From contig NC_046675.1 of assembly GCF_003369915.1 (NCBI RefSeq), positions 5,704,001 through 5,768,000 of the forward strand: 64,000 bases of DNA, in the 5' to 3' direction. The notes beneath the pieces were generated by a model, which was not told the DNA's origin, searched no databases, and saw only the letters and a list, made by a program, of their open reading frames with translations. Below, one piece after another: positions 33,290-45,250 of this stretch; within the stretch, counting starts at the first letter, position 1; every line of letters begins with the position of its first letter. A program made the position numbers and the translations under genes. The DNA comes from Drosophila miranda (Eukaryota; Arthropoda; Insecta; Diptera; Drosophilidae).

Positions 33290-33500
33290 TCGCAGATACT
33301 TTGGCCACAGGAAAAGTCGAGAAATTTCGTCGACCCTCTCTAACGAGTACAAGCTGTGCATGCTCTCTCTGCGGCCTCTGACAGCTGCCAAGACTAGTTG
33401 TCTCGCTCTGACGCACGCGATTCAGGGTAACATTCAAGATATTTCTAAAAGAGAGCTCTCGAATTTTCGAATGGAGAGCGGCCAGGTATAAATACAGCCG
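33290..33500 (+). promoter_or_regulatory. Heat-shock promoter of Hsp70 copy 2 (variant HSE)
   Basis: TATAAATA at 33487-33494. The proximal HSE core GAATTTTCGAA is at 33461-33471. The distal palindrome TTCTAGAA of the other three copies is changed to TTCTAAAA here (33443-33450). Further upstream is GAGAAATTTCGTCG (33319-33332), another GAA/TTC pair. CT runs that GAGA factor could bind lie near 33336-33372. Confidence 0.78.
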
Positions 33501-33750
33501 CCAGTTTCTCTTCGCAGCAATTCAATTCAAACAAGCGAAGAGAACACATCTCAAAAGTGAAACAAAGCGAGCTACCAAAAGCCAAAACAACTGCAAAAAT
33601 CAAAGTAAACCATTTTGAAAAAACTCAAACTGAACAAAAGAAGAAACCATACGCATTGAGAAGAACAAACTACCTGCGATAGTAAAAGCAGAAACTAATA
33701 CACGTTCCAGTGCATCTTAAACGCAGCCAGAAACCATAAACAGAAACAGA

Positions 33751-35676
33751 ATGCCGGCTATTGGCATCGACTTGGGCACCACGTACTCCTGCGTGGGTGT
33801 CTACCAGCACGGAAAGGTGGAGATCATCGCCAACGACCAGGGAAACCGGACGACGCCCAGCTATGTGGGATTCACAGAGTCGGAGCGTCTGATTGGCGAC
33901 GCCGCCAAGAACCAGGTGGCGATGAACCCGAAGAACACAGTGTTCGATGCGAAGCGCCTGATTGGGCGCAGGTACGACGATCCCAAGATTGCGGAGGACA
34001 TCAAGCACTGGCCGTTCAAGGTGGTAAGCGATGGAGGCAAGCCAAAGATTGGCGTTGAGTTCAAGGGCGAAGCGAAGCGCTTTTCCCCGGAGGAGATCAG
34101 CTCGATGGTGCTGGTCAAAATGAAGGAGACGGCCGAGGCTTATCTGGGCCAGACCATCACAGACGCAGTCATCACAGTGCCTGCCTACTTCAACGACTCA
34201 CAGCGCCAGGCCACGAAGGATGCTGGCCGCATCGCAGGCCTCAATGTGCTCAGAATCGTCAATGAGCCGACGGCGGCCGCGCTGGCCTATGGCCTGGACA
34301 AGAATCTGAAGGGTGAGCGCAACGTGCTCATCTTCGACCTGGGCGGCGGAACCTTCGACGTGTCCATCCTGACCATCGACGAGGGATCCCTGTTTGAGGT
34401 GCGGGCCACTGCCGGAGACACCCACCTGGGCGGCGAGGACTTTGACAACCGACTGGTCACACACCTGGCAGACGAGTTCAAGCGTAAATTCAAGAAGGAT
34501 CTGCGCTCCAACCCTCGTGCTCTGCGACGCCTCCGAACGGCGGCCGAGCGGGCGAAGCGCACCCTCTCCTCCAGCACGGAGGCGACCATTGAGATAGACG
34601 CTCTGTTCGAGGGCCACGACTACTACACCAAGATGAGCCGCGCACGTTTCGAGGAACTGTGCGCCGACCTCTTCAGGAACACATTGCAGCCGGTGGAGAA
34701 GGCCCTCACCGACGCCAAGATGGACAAGAGCCAGATCCATGACATTGTGCTCGTAGGCGGCTCAACGCGCATCCCTAAGGTGCAGAGCCTCCTCCAACAG
34801 TTCTTCAACGGCAAGAGCCTCAACCTGTCCATCAATCCAGACGAGGCGGTGGCCTACGGCGCTGCTGTCCAGGCCGCGATCCTCAGTGGCGACCAAAGCG
34901 GCAAGATCCAGGACGTGTTGCTGGTGGATGTGGCGCCGCTCTCCCTCGGCATAGAGACTGCTGGCGGAGTGATGACAAAGCTGATCGAGCGCAACTGCCG
35001 CATTCCCTCAAAGCAGACCAAGACCTTCTCGACGTACGCCGACAACCAGCCCGGAGTGTCCATCCAGGTGTTCGAGGGCGAGCGCGCAATGACCAAGGAC
35101 AACAACGCCCTGGGCACCTTCGAGCTGTCGGGAATTCCCCCAGCACCGCGAGGCGTGCCTCAGATCGAAGTCACTTTCGACCTGGACGCCAACGGCATCC
35201 TCAACGTCACTGCCAAGGAAATGAGCACGGGCAAGGCCAAGAACATTACCATACAGAACGACAAGGGCCGCCTATCCCAAGCTGATATCGACCGCATGGT
35301 GAACGAGGCAGAGCGCTACGCCGACGAGGATGAGAAGCAGCGCCAGCGCGTATCCTCGCGCAACAGCCTGGAGGGTTACGTCTTCAACGTCAAGCAGGCC
35401 GTGGAACAGGCCGGATCCGATAAACTGAGCGAGGCCGATAAAGCTTCCGTTCTGGAGAAGTGCAACGAGACCATCAAGTGGCTGGACATGAACACCACCG
35501 CCGAGAAGGAGGAGTTCGACCACAAGATGGAGGAGCTCACCAAGCACTGTTCCCCGATAATGACCAAGATTCATCAGCAGGGCGCTGCGGCAGGTCCTGC
35601 GGCAGGAGCCAACTGTGGCCAGCAGGCCGGCGGATTTGGGGGCTTTTCTGGACCCACTGTCGAGGAGGTCGACTAA
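33751..35676 (+). CDS. Hsp70: Heat-inducible Hsp70, copy 2 (first of the tandem trio)
   Basis: Intronless 641-aa Hsp70, head-to-head with copy 1, the start codons about 3 kb apart. The protein differs from copy 1 by one residue (G in [10 protein letters not shown]) and from copies 3 and 4 by one (T in MEELTKHC). The ATPase motifs, substrate-binding domain and EEVD tail are intact. The A-rich leader of about 230 nt, beginning near AATTCAATTCAAACAAGCGAA, resembles the known fly Hsp70 leader that allows translation in heat shock. The 3' flank has AATAAA near 35869. Its promoter has the one altered HSE of the cluster, so its heat response may be weaker (inference). Confidence 0.98.
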   Translation: MPAIGIDLGTTYSCVGVYQHGKVEIIANDQGNRTTPSYVGFTESERLIGDAAKNQVAMNPKNTVFDAKRLIGRRYDDPKIAEDIKHWPFKVVSDGGKPKIGVEFKGEAKRFSPEEISSMVLVKMKETAEAYLGQTITDAVITVPAYFNDSQRQATKDAGRIAGLNVLRIVNEPTAAALAYGLDKNLKGERNVLIFDLGGGTFDVSILTIDEGSLFEVRATAGDTHLGGEDFDNRLVTHLADEFKRKFKKDLRSNPRALRRLRTAAERAKRTLSSSTEATIEIDALFEGHDYYTKMSRARFEELCADLFRNTLQPVEKALTDAKMDKSQIHDIVLVGGSTRIPKVQSLLQQFFNGKSLNLSINPDEAVAYGAAVQAAILSGDQSGKIQDVLLVDVAPLSLGIETAGGVMTKLIERNCRIPSKQTKTFSTYADNQPGVSIQVFEGERAMTKDNNALGTFELSGIPPAPRGVPQIEVTFDLDANGILNVTAKEMSTGKAKNITIQNDKGRLSQADIDRMVNEAERYADEDEKQRQRVSSRNSLEGYVFNVKQAVEQAGSDKLSEADKASVLEKCNETIKWLDMNTTAEKEEFDHKMEELTKHCSPIMTKIHQQGAAAGPAAGANCGQQAGGFGGFSGPTVEEVD

Positions 35677-36160
35677 GGGACACTAGTAAGGAGCCGAAGC
35701 CATAGAGATATTTACATTGATGGATTTATTTAGAGTTCATTTTATGTTTTGAAGACTGACAAGAATTTTTTGTAGTTTTCCCACCTAATCATTCCTAGTA
35801 TTGGCGAATAAATTGTTAGTTTTACGTTAGGAACAAATTGTAAATGTCTAAGTTAGTTATAAGTCTCAAATAAAATATTTATTTTACTGTTTAAAAGAAA
35901 AACATCAAGCTTTTGTGTGGGGTTTCTTCGTTATAAACTTTTTGCGAAATGAATTCAGTTTTATATTTTTGCAAGACGAAAGTTTCAAATCGAGCACGTT
36001 TTCTTACACTCGTAGATTGGTCAGAATATAGACGAGCTATTTACATGGAATGGATAGTATAATAATAAATTCACTCAGAATGTGTAATCGTATACGTATT
36101 ACAGATATCGTTGGCGAGATTAATTCGAATTCTTTCACTTAATTTCCTTAACGTAAAGTT

Positions 36161-36306
36161 AAAGTTCCTTCGATGGAAGGGGGGAAAAAACAATGACACA
36201 TTATGATCCTTTTCTTAAATTTAAAGTTCCTTCGATGGAAGGGGGGGGATACAATGATACACTCTGATCTTTTTCTTGAATTTAAATTTCTTTCAAAGGA
36301 AGGGGA
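36161..36306 (+). repeat. Three imperfect 61-62 bp repeats with a hairpin core, 3' of Hsp70 copy 2
   Basis: AAAGTTCCTTCGATGGAAGG occurs at 36161-36180 and 36223-36242, and a diverged form (AAATTTCTTTCAAAGGAAGG) at 36284-36303. Each is followed by a G run and ACAAT. The core CCTTC-GATG-GAAGG can fold. The same set follows copies 3 (from 42905) and 4 (from 49645). Confidence 0.75.
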
Positions 36307-36349
36307 AAAAAAAACAATAAGCTACCGTAATCCTTAAGGTATGGGCTAT

Positions 36350-36431
36350 TCAATGACCAGTGAATAATTCTCCTCGCATTCCTTGTTGAAGCTGGTGATG
36401 AATTCCCGCAGTTTTGTCTCGTGCTCGACAT
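36350..36431 (-). pseudogene. dmt 3' exon remnant, left part (unit 1)
   Basis: Matches the last codons of dmt (reverse complement of FITSFNKECEE...VIE-stop) with a 6-bp loss (AATTCTCCTCG for AATTCTGCACCTCCTCG). It is cut at 36431 by a solo LTR; the remainder resumes at 38510. Confidence 0.85.
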
Positions 36432-38509
36432 TGTAAGAGGCTTGTAGCTGAGCTAAGGGCGAAAACTAAATTGACCGCCAACGGCGTTGTATGGGCAGCC
36501 ATAGTCTCGCTGCTACAGGGGGTTTTGGAGTCAGGGGCTCTAAAACGGTGATCTGAAAGGTTGGCTCCCTCTGGGGGTGAGTTAGCGCTGATGGCAGTTG
36601 AAGAGAAAGAGGAGAAAGCGATGACATTCGAACGTCATCCAGCGGATCCGACCGGTCTCATAGTGGATGGGAGCGTGTCCATCTTCCTTTTGGAATTTGG
36701 ATGTCGAGCGACCAACATCGCCCCGAACAGGCTCAGCAAAAATCATGAATGAAAAAGTTCCAAAGTCAAGAAAAGAATATTGTCAAAGCGCGAGTGGTAT
36801 CCAGCAGCAGCAAAGCAAAAGTCGCGGGACTACGATAACTGAAGCTAGGTCGGCCACTGGGGCCAAGATTGACGGGTAAGAGGAACAAAAAGTGGGATAC
36901 CACAGATCTTTCGGGGCCGAATACGTTAGACGGTTCTTTCTCCCTGCACTAGATTTGGCGCCTAGCAATTTGGGCTGGCGAAGCAGCGGCGCTCCAAGCA
37001 GCTGATCCGTCGCAGCACAGAGCGAGGGAGCAGAGACGCAGAAAAATTCAGAGAGGCTCGACCTTCGCGGGCAGCCGGATCGACGTCGGTGAGGCGGCGG
37101 CCACAAAGCGGGACGGTCGATAATCCGCGATAGCGGAAAGTGCAGCAAACGGTGAAATACGAACGGAGAAAAAGGAGGAAAATCGCGCAAATCCTACCTA
37201 AACGTGCCGTATGCCAAATTAAGTTAACAAGGCCCAGTTAAGATCCGCAGGTTACATAGGGAAGGAAAGTGGTAGTGTGTTGTTGGAGTTCAAGACTCAG
37301 AGCTGCAAGGGTAATGCCCCAAAAAAATAAAGAGGGCGAGCGGAGCCAAAGGTGATGCGCGCATAGGCAGAGAGTGAAAGAGGGGGAGAGAGAGAACACG
37401 CAAGCAGCAAAGGCAGAGCCCAATAGGAGAGCGAGCGAGCTATAAAAACGCTCGCCAGCAACGGAGCCGAAGGGGGCTGGCGATAAGCCGAGAGAAGTAA
37501 CATAAGTTAACATAAGATTAAGCAGAATAGTACCGAGCAGCAGAACAGCTATTTAAGTTTAGATATATATACATAAAAAAGAAATGCAGAAATGAAGAAC
37601 AGCAGTGAGGGAGCATTGAGTAGGAAAAGAAGGGCAAGAGGAAGAGTGAATATGAAACTAAAACAAATCCATAAATAGATAACCTTCCATGCACAGATCA
37701 AAACAAAAAAAAATAACAAAAACCCATATGTTTATAACCGAAATGCAATAATAATACACCCGTACCCAAAATATCATATTAACCACAGTTTTGCAGCAAC
37801 CATCAGAAAGCGCTTTCGACGGTGGATCCGCAGTAAAAGTGAGTTTATTTACTAGGTATTTGATTACAATCATTTGGGCATGGAAGAAATTGTCTATGGT
37901 CTATGTTCCGACCAAATTGCCTCACCGTTTCGTAGCCCGTAAGAATCAACATTTATATTCTATCTTTAAATTTTAATCTTTACCATTGCACATTTATTCA
38001 AATACTAGTTTATAAGTTTACCTGATCCTAGTTCAAGGGAACCAGGCCCAGGTAGCCTATGGGAGGGAACATATACCCCGTATTTTTATGTATAATTTAG
38101 TTCCAATAAATATCATTATAATGTTTAACTAAACCCTTCTTATGATCTCCCCTTCCAAACCCCTGTAGCGCGTGTCGGCACACCAAGGGGTCATGGCCGA
38201 CAGATAGATGTATGGAATGGCATGACCAAGGTAGGGTGGGCCAGGGGTCCTCGAAACAGCTGAGGATCGTCCGTCTGTCTTTTAGGTAATCGTCCGTGTT
38301 ATGTGGTCATTTGTAGTGAACTCTGTCCGGTGAAGTGTATGGCTTGTTTTTTTCTTGCACGTTAAATTTAAAATAAAGAAAGTAAAGGGCCTCGGACTAT
38401 GACAATAAAACAACTCCACCCCCTTGCCGACGAGCCAGCAGCCGGAAACAATACGTGCCGGTCATAGCCGAGTAATACCATCTCGCCCAAGTACTCGTTA
38501 CCCATTACA
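36432..38509 (+). mobile_element. Solo LTR of a retrotransposon, copy A
   Basis: 2,078 bp, starting TGTAAGAGG and ending CCATTACA, flanked by the target duplication ACAT (36428-36431 and 38510-38513), inside the dmt exon remnant. It has a TATAAAA at 37441-37447 and AATAAA at 38372-38377, as expected for LTR promoter and poly(A) signals, and no gag/pol frames or second LTR. So it is best read as a solo LTR left by LTR-LTR recombination. The 4-bp duplication suits the Gypsy superfamily, and long LTRs of about 2 kb are known in Ulysses-type elements of Drosophila; that assignment is a guess. Confidence 0.8.
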
Positions 38510-38725
38510 ACATCCTTTCGGGGTCGTTTTTGTCGCGGTCCTGGACCTCTTTTCTTTGGAGATTCGACGATTCACCGACGACGGAGATTCGAGATTCGAA
38601 ATAGTTTGTTTAATTTCGTTTATTAGAAATAATGTGCCAGAGATGTTAGTAATTCTGTGCGAGCTGCTTACTACCGATCAAAGATAAACTTGAGTCTTTG
38701 CGGCCCTGTTGGCTCAACTGGAACT
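38510..38725 (-). pseudogene. dmt 3' exon and intron remnant, right part (unit 1)
   Basis: Continues dmt from ATCCTTTCGGGGTCG to the intron, with about 140 bp of the exon replaced by a short GATTCACCGACGACGGAGAT-type filler. It ends at the tandem junction with the transposon. Confidence 0.82.
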
Positions 38726-39481
38726 TACTCCGAGTCAAAATTTTGAAGATGAGGCAAAAAGTCGTTGAAAATCATTTGGCATGGTCTGGGTCAGATGGGT
38801 CTTAAAAGTGGAATAATATATTATTGAGAACGAAACAAAAATAAATCCTTTTAATAATGACTCCAGAAGATGTATACAACGACCCAAAGGCAAAGAATTC
38901 GACTTCCGGTACAAAAAGAAAATGGTTAAGAACGGAGGCCGATGTATAGGTATCTGAGGCTATTTTTCTTGGCATGGCCGGTACATCGCATAACTGATCA
39001 TGTGATCCAATTCGGGTATAAAAACATATTGACAGACATTATACAACCTAATGCTGAGGAAAACATGCCCTTGAGATGGGTATTTCTACCGGAAAATGAC
39101 CCAAAGCACACCTCAAAGGTGGTGAAGGCTTGGTTTACGGAAAAAAATGTAAACGTTATGGCTTGGCTAAGTCAGTCTCCTGACATAAACCCATTTGAAA
39201 ACCTTTGGGGTGACTTAAAACGTCGAATTAGTAAAAATGCTTTTCGAAAAGAAAAAGAATTGTGGAGAATTTGTGCAAAAAACGTGGTGTGAGATTCCAG
39301 TGGAGACTTGCCGAAAACTTGTTGCTAGTATGCCAAGAAGAATGGCCGAAATCATCCAAAATAAGTGTTGCTATATAGGATACTAGTAAAAGATTATAAA
39401 TTATAAGAAAAAAGTGGACAAATTTTGATACGCTTTTAGTTTTTCGCTTTGTAGAATTGCTGTACTTATTATTTTGGCCAG
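38726..39481 (+). mobile_element. 5'-truncated Tc1-like element, copy B
   Basis: Begins at TACTCCGAGTC at the tandem junction and keeps the 3' transposase part (38942-39292; ENDPKHTS...SPDINPFENLWGDLK) and the right terminal repeat at 39462-39481. It retains 29 bp deleted from the full-length copy. Confidence 0.85.
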
Positions 39482-40019
39482 CCCTTATTTATGATTTTAA
39501 GGTTTAATCGATCATAAAATATATATTTGAAATGAAAAATGCTTGTGATAAATATTTGTATAGTCTATTGTAGGTTAGAATATCCCTGACCAGGGATGCC
39601 TTTTGGCACGAACAGACGTTTCAGATACCAAATAAAAGACCTTCATAATCTGTGGACCCTGTAATGGGAATTTTAGATTTTTCATATTAAGGCAAAAGGC
39701 TATGTACCTTATATTTATGATAACTTTAATTCCTTTATCTATTAATTCCCTCAGAAATAGAATCGTAACGGGTCCAGATTCATCCATTTCACTATCTCTC
39801 GAGATGGGGATTTTCCTGTTGAAAAAAAAAACCATTGGACCTAGATCACAAATTTTTTATTTTTATTCTAAAGAATAAAATCCAGATTTGGGTATCTCGC
39901 GTTAATTGCTCATCAAACATTAAGGTAAAAGTATGTATTGTATGTATTTGTATTGATATGCTCCAGAAATCAACCGAATTTTCTAGATTCCCAAAACAAG
40001 CCGATTGTTGCGGTAGGTC

Positions 40020-40245
40020 AGATACTCGAACCTCGCAGATACTTTGGCCACAGGAAACGTCGAGAAATTTCGTCGACCCTCTCTCACGAGTACAAGCTGT
40101 TTGTGCTCTCTCTCTGACGCCGCTGCCAGCTGCCAAGACTCGTTGTCTCGCTCTGACGCACGCGATTCAGGGTAACATTCAAGATATTTCTAGAAGAGAG
40201 CTCTCGAAGTTTCGAATGGAGAGCGGCCAGGTATAAATACAGCCG
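40020..40245 (+). promoter_or_regulatory. Heat-shock promoter of Hsp70 copy 3
   Basis: TATAAATA at 40232-40239, TTCTAGAA at 40188-40195 and GAAGTTTCGAA at 40206-40216 as HSE units. CGAGAAATTTCG lies upstream near 40062, with CT runs (40080-40120) as likely GAGA-factor sites. Confidence 0.8.
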
Positions 40246-40495
40246 CCAGTTTCTCTTCGCAGCAATTCAATTCAAACAAGCGAAGAGAACACATCTCAAA
40301 AGTGAAACAAAGCGAGCTACCAAAAGCCAAAAAAACAGCAAAAAGCAAAGTAAACCATTTTGAAAAAACTCAAACTGAACAAAAGAAGAAACCATACGCA
40401 TTGAGAAGAACAAACTACCTGCGATAGTAAAAGCAGAAACTAATACACGTTCCAGTGCATCTTAAACGCAGCCAGAAACCATAAACAGAAACAGA

Positions 40496-42421
40496 ATGCC
40501 GGCTATTGGCATCGACTTGGGCACCACGTACTCCTGCGTGGGTGTCTACCAGCACGGAAAGGTGGAGATCATCGCCAACGACCAGGGAAACCGGACGACG
40601 CCCAGCTATGTGGGATTCACAGAGTCGGAGCGTCTGATTGGCGACGCCGCCAAGAACCAGGTGGCGATGAACCCGAAGAACACAGTGTTCGATGCGAAGC
40701 GCCTGATTGGGCGCAGGTACGACGATCCCAAGATTGCGGAGGACATCAAGCACTGGCCGTTCAAGGTGGTAAGCGATGGAGGCAAGCCAAAGATTGGCGT
40801 TGAGTTCAAGGGCGAAGCGAAGCGCTTTTCCCCGGAGGAGATCAGCTCGATGGTGCTGGTCAAAATGAAGGAGACGGCCGAGGCTTATCTGGGCCAGACC
40901 ATCACAGACGCAGTCATCACAGTGCCTGCCTACTTCAACGACTCACAGCGCCAGGCCACGAAGGATGCTGGCCGCATCGCAGGCCTCAATGTGCTCAGAA
41001 TCGTCAATGAGCCGACGGCGGCCGCGCTGGCCTATGGACTGGACAAGAATCTGAAGGGTGAGCGCAACGTGCTCATCTTCGACCTGGGCGGCGGAACCTT
41101 CGACGTGTCCATCCTGACCATCGACGAGGGATCCCTGTTTGAGGTGCGGGCCACTGCCGGAGACACCCACCTGGGCGGCGAGGACTTTGACAACCGACTG
41201 GTCACACACCTGGCAGACGAGTTCAAGCGTAAATTCAAGAAGGATCTGCGCTCCAACCCTCGTGCTCTGCGACGCCTCCGAACGGCGGCCGAGCGGGCGA
41301 AGCGCACCCTCTCCTCCAGCACGGAGGCGACCATTGAGATAGACGCTCTGTTCGAGGGCCACGACTACTACACCAAGATGAGCCGCGCACGTTTCGAGGA
41401 ACTGTGCGCCGACCTCTTCAGGAACACATTGCAGCCGGTGGAGAAGGCCCTCACCGACGCCAAGATGGACAAGAGCCAGATCCATGACATTGTGCTCGTA
41501 GGCGGCTCCACGCGCATCCCTAAGGTGCAGAGCCTCCTCCAACAGTTCTTCAACGGCAAGAGCCTCAACCTGTCCATCAATCCAGACGAGGCGGTGGCCT
41601 ACGGCGCTGCTGTCCAGGCCGCGATCCTCAGTGGCGACCAAAGCGGCAAGATCCAGGACGTGTTGCTGGTGGATGTGGCGCCGCTCTCCCTCGGCATAGA
41701 GACTGCTGGCGGAGTGATGACAAAGCTGATCGAGCGCAACTGCCGCATTCCCTCAAAGCAGACCAAGACCTTCTCGACGTACGCCGACAACCAGCCCGGA
41801 GTGTCCATCCAGGTGTTCGAGGGCGAGCGCGCAATGACCAAGGACAACAACGCCCTGGGCACCTTCGAGCTGTCGGGAATTCCCCCAGCACCGCGAGGCG
41901 TGCCTCAGATCGAAGTCACTTTCGACCTGGACGCCAACGGCATCCTCAACGTCACTGCCAAGGAAATGAGCACGGGCAAGGCCAAGAACATTACCATACA
42001 GAACGACAAGGGCCGCCTATCCCAAGCTGATATCGACCGCATGGTGAACGAGGCAGAGCGCTACGCCGACGAGGATGAGAAGCAGCGCCAGCGCGTATCC
42101 TCGCGCAACAGCCTGGAGGGTTACGTCTTCAACGTCAAGCAGGCCGTGGAACAGGCCGGATCCGATAAACTGAGCGAGGCCGATAAAGCTTCCGTTCTGG
42201 AGAAGTGCAACGAGACCATCAAGTGGCTGGACATGAACACCACCGCCGAGAAGGAGGAGTTCGACCACAAAATGGAGGAGCTCAGCAAGCACTGTTCCCC
42301 GATAATGACCAAGATTCATCAGCAGGGCGCTGCGGCAGGTCCTGCGGCAGGAGCCAACTGTGGCCAGCAGGCCGGCGGATTTGGGGGCTTTTCTGGACCC
42401 ACTGTCGAGGAGGTCGACTAA
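40496..42421 (+). CDS. Hsp70: Heat-inducible Hsp70, copy 3
   Basis: Intronless 641-aa Hsp70, identical in protein to copy 4 and different from copy 2 only by S for T in MEELSKHC. All ATPase-domain signatures, the substrate-binding domain and the EEVD tail are present. It lies in the middle tandem unit, 6,745 bp from copy 2. Its proximal promoter matches that of divergent copy 1 (GAAGTTTCGAA), unlike copies 2 and 4. That is a sign of patchy sequence exchange across the inverted repeat. An AATAAA follows near 42614. Confidence 0.98.
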   Translation: MPAIGIDLGTTYSCVGVYQHGKVEIIANDQGNRTTPSYVGFTESERLIGDAAKNQVAMNPKNTVFDAKRLIGRRYDDPKIAEDIKHWPFKVVSDGGKPKIGVEFKGEAKRFSPEEISSMVLVKMKETAEAYLGQTITDAVITVPAYFNDSQRQATKDAGRIAGLNVLRIVNEPTAAALAYGLDKNLKGERNVLIFDLGGGTFDVSILTIDEGSLFEVRATAGDTHLGGEDFDNRLVTHLADEFKRKFKKDLRSNPRALRRLRTAAERAKRTLSSSTEATIEIDALFEGHDYYTKMSRARFEELCADLFRNTLQPVEKALTDAKMDKSQIHDIVLVGGSTRIPKVQSLLQQFFNGKSLNLSINPDEAVAYGAAVQAAILSGDQSGKIQDVLLVDVAPLSLGIETAGGVMTKLIERNCRIPSKQTKTFSTYADNQPGVSIQVFEGERAMTKDNNALGTFELSGIPPAPRGVPQIEVTFDLDANGILNVTAKEMSTGKAKNITIQNDKGRLSQADIDRMVNEAERYADEDEKQRQRVSSRNSLEGYVFNVKQAVEQAGSDKLSEADKASVLEKCNETIKWLDMNTTAEKEEFDHKMEELSKHCSPIMTKIHQQGAAAGPAAGANCGQQAGGFGGFSGPTVEEVD

Positions 42422-43093
42422 GGGACACTAGTAAGGAGCCGAAGCCATAGAGATATTTACATTGATGGATTTATTTAGAGTTCATTTTATGTTTTGAAGA
42501 CTGACAAGAATTTTTTGTGGTTTTCCCACCTAATCATTCCTAGTATTGGCGAATAAATTGTTAGTTTTACGTTAGGAACAAATTGTAAATGTCTAAGTTA
42601 GTTATAAGTCTCAAATAAAATATTTATTTTACTGTTTAAAAGAAAAACATCAAGCTTTTGTGTGGGGTTTCTTCGTTATAAACTTTTTGCGAAATGAATT
42701 CAGTTTTATATTTTTGCAAGACGAAAGTTTCAAATCGAGCACGTTTTCTTACACTCGTAGATTGGTCAGAATATAGACGAGCTATTTACATGGAATGGAT
42801 AGTATAATAATAAATTCACTCAGAATGTGTAATCGTATACGTATTACAGATATCGTTGGCGAGATTAATTCGAATTCTTTCACTTAATTTCCTTAACGTA
42901 AAGTTAAAGTTCCTTCGATGGAAGGGGGGAAAAAACAATGACACATTATGATCCTTTTCTTAAATTTAAAGTTCCTTCGATGGAAGGGGGGGAAACAATG
43001 ATACACTCTGATCTTTTTCTTGAATTTAAATTTCTTTCAAAGGAAGGGGAAAAAAAAACAATAAGCTACCGTAATCTTTAAGGTATGGGCTAT

Positions 43094-43175
43094 TCAATGA
43101 CCAGTGAATAATTCTCCTCGCATTCCTTGTTGAAGCTGGTGATGAATTCCCGCAGTTTTGTCTCGTGCTCGACAT
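43094..43175 (-). pseudogene. dmt 3' exon remnant, left part (unit 2)
   Basis: Same remnant as at 36350-36431, with the same 6-bp loss, cut by the second solo LTR. Confidence 0.85.
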
Positions 43176-45250
43176 TGTAAGAGGCTTGTAGCTGAGCTAA
43201 GGGCGAAAACTAAATTGACCGCCAACGGCGTTGTATGGGCAGCCATAGTCTCGCTGCTACAGGGGGTTTTGGAGTCAGGGGCTCTAAAACGGTGATCTGA
43301 AAGGTTGGCTCCCTCTGGGGGTGAGTTAGCGCTGATGGCAGTTGAAGAGAAAGAGGAGAAAGCGATGACATTCGAACGTCATCCAGCGGATCCGACCGGT
43401 CTCATAGTGGATGGGAGCGTGTCCATCTTCCTTTTGGAATTTGGATGTCGAGCGACCAACATCGCCCCGAACAGGCTCAGCAAAAATCATGAATGAAAAA
43501 GTTCCAAAGTCAAGAAAAGAATATTGTCAAAGCGCGAGTGGTATCCAGCAGCAGCAAAGCAAAAGTCGCGGGACTACGATAACTGAAGCTAGGTCGGCCA
43601 CTGGGGCCAAGATTGACGGGTAAGAGGAACAAAAAGTGGGATACCACAGATCTTTCGGGGCCGAATACGTTAGACGGTTCTTTCTCCCTGCACTAGATTT
43701 GGCGCCTAGCAATTTGGGCTGGCGAAGCAGCGGCGCTCCAAGCAGCTGATCCGTCGCAGCACAGAGCGAGGGAGCAGAGACGCAGAAAAATTCAGAGAGG
43801 CTCGACCTTCGCGGGCAGCCGGATCGACGTCGGTGAGGCGGCGGCCACAAAGCGGGACGGTCGATAATCCGCGATAGCGGAAAGTGCAGCAAACGGTGAA
43901 ATACGAACGGAGAAATAGGAGGAAAATCGCGCAAATCCTACCTAAACGTGCCGTATGCCAAATTAAGTTAACAAGGCCCAGTTAAGATCCGCAGGTTACA
44001 TAGGGAAGGAAAGTGGTAGTGTGTTGTTGGAGTTCAAGACTCAGAGCTGCAAGGGTAATGCCCCAAAAAAATAAAGAGGGCGAGCGGAGCCAAAGGTGAT
44101 GCGCGCATAGGCAGAGAGTGAAAGAGGGGGAGAGAGAGAACACGCAAGCAGCAAAGGCAGAGCCCAATAGGAGAGCGAGTGAGCTATAAAAACGCTCGCC
44201 AGCAACGGAGCCGAAGGGGGCTGGCGATAAGCCGAGAGAAGTAACATAAGTTAACATAAGATTAAGCAGAATAGTACCGAGCAGCAGAACAGCTATTTAA
44301 GTTTAGATATATATACATAAAAAAGAAATGCAGAAATGAAGAACAGCAGTGAGGGAGCATTGAGTAGGAAAAGAAGGGCAAGAGGAAGAGTGAATATGAA
44401 ACTAAAACAAATCCATAAATAGATAACCTTCCATGCACAGATCAAAACAAAAAAAAATAACAAAAACCCATATGTTTATAACCGAAATGCAATAATAATA
44501 CACCCGTACCCAAAATATCATATTAACCACAGTTTTGCAGCAACCATCAGAAAGCGCTTTCGACGGTGGATCCGCAGTAAAAGTGAGTTTATTTACTAGG
44601 TGTTTGATCACAATCATTTGGGCATGGAAGAAATTGTCTATGGGTGTTCCGACCAAATTGCCTTACCGATTCGTAGCCCGTAAGAATCAACATTTATATT
44701 CTATCTTTAAATTTTAATCTTTACCATTGCACATTTATTCAAATACTAGTTTATAAGTTTACCTGATCCTAGTTCAAGGGAACCAGGCCCAGGTAGCCTA
44801 TGGGAGGGAACATATACCCCGTATTTTTATGTATAATTTAGTTCCAATAAATATCATTATAATGTTTAACTAAACCCTTCTTATGATCTCCCCTTCCAAA
44901 CCCCTGTAGCGCGTGTCGGCACACCAAGGGGTCATGGCCGACAGATAGATGAATGGAATGGCATGACCAAGGTAGGGTGGGCCAGGGGTCCTCGAAACAG
45001 CTGAGGATCGTCCGTCTGTCTTTTAGGTAATCGTCCGTGTTATGTGGTCATTTGTAGTGAACTCTGTCCGGTGAAGTGTATGGCTTGTTTTTTTCTTGCA
45101 CGTTAAATTTAAAATAAAGAAAGTAAAGGGCCTCGGACTATGACAATAAAACAACTCCACCCCCTTGCCGACGAGCCAGCAGCCGGAAACAATACGTGCC
45201 GGTCATAGCCGAGTAATACCATCTCGCCCAAGTACTCGTTACCCATTACA
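43176..45250 (+). mobile_element. Solo LTR of a retrotransposon, copy B
   Basis: 2,075 bp, TGTAAGAGG to CCATTACA, flanked by ACAT at 43172-43175 and 45251-45254. It sits at exactly the same site as copy A and differs by a handful of changes (for example near 44640, where GGTCTATGTT became GGGTGTT). It is therefore a passenger of the unit duplication, not a second insertion. Confidence 0.82.

Noticed and set aside
36783-37190. 135-codon minus-strand frame inside the solo LTR (also at 43527)
   Set aside because: It lies in LTR DNA with promoter and poly(A) signals and no gag, pol or env similarity; likely chance.
36432-45250. Reading the two LTR copies as the two ends of one large retrotransposon
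   Set aside because: The sequence between them contains a complete Hsp70 unit, and each LTR has its own ACAT duplication in its own dmt remnant.
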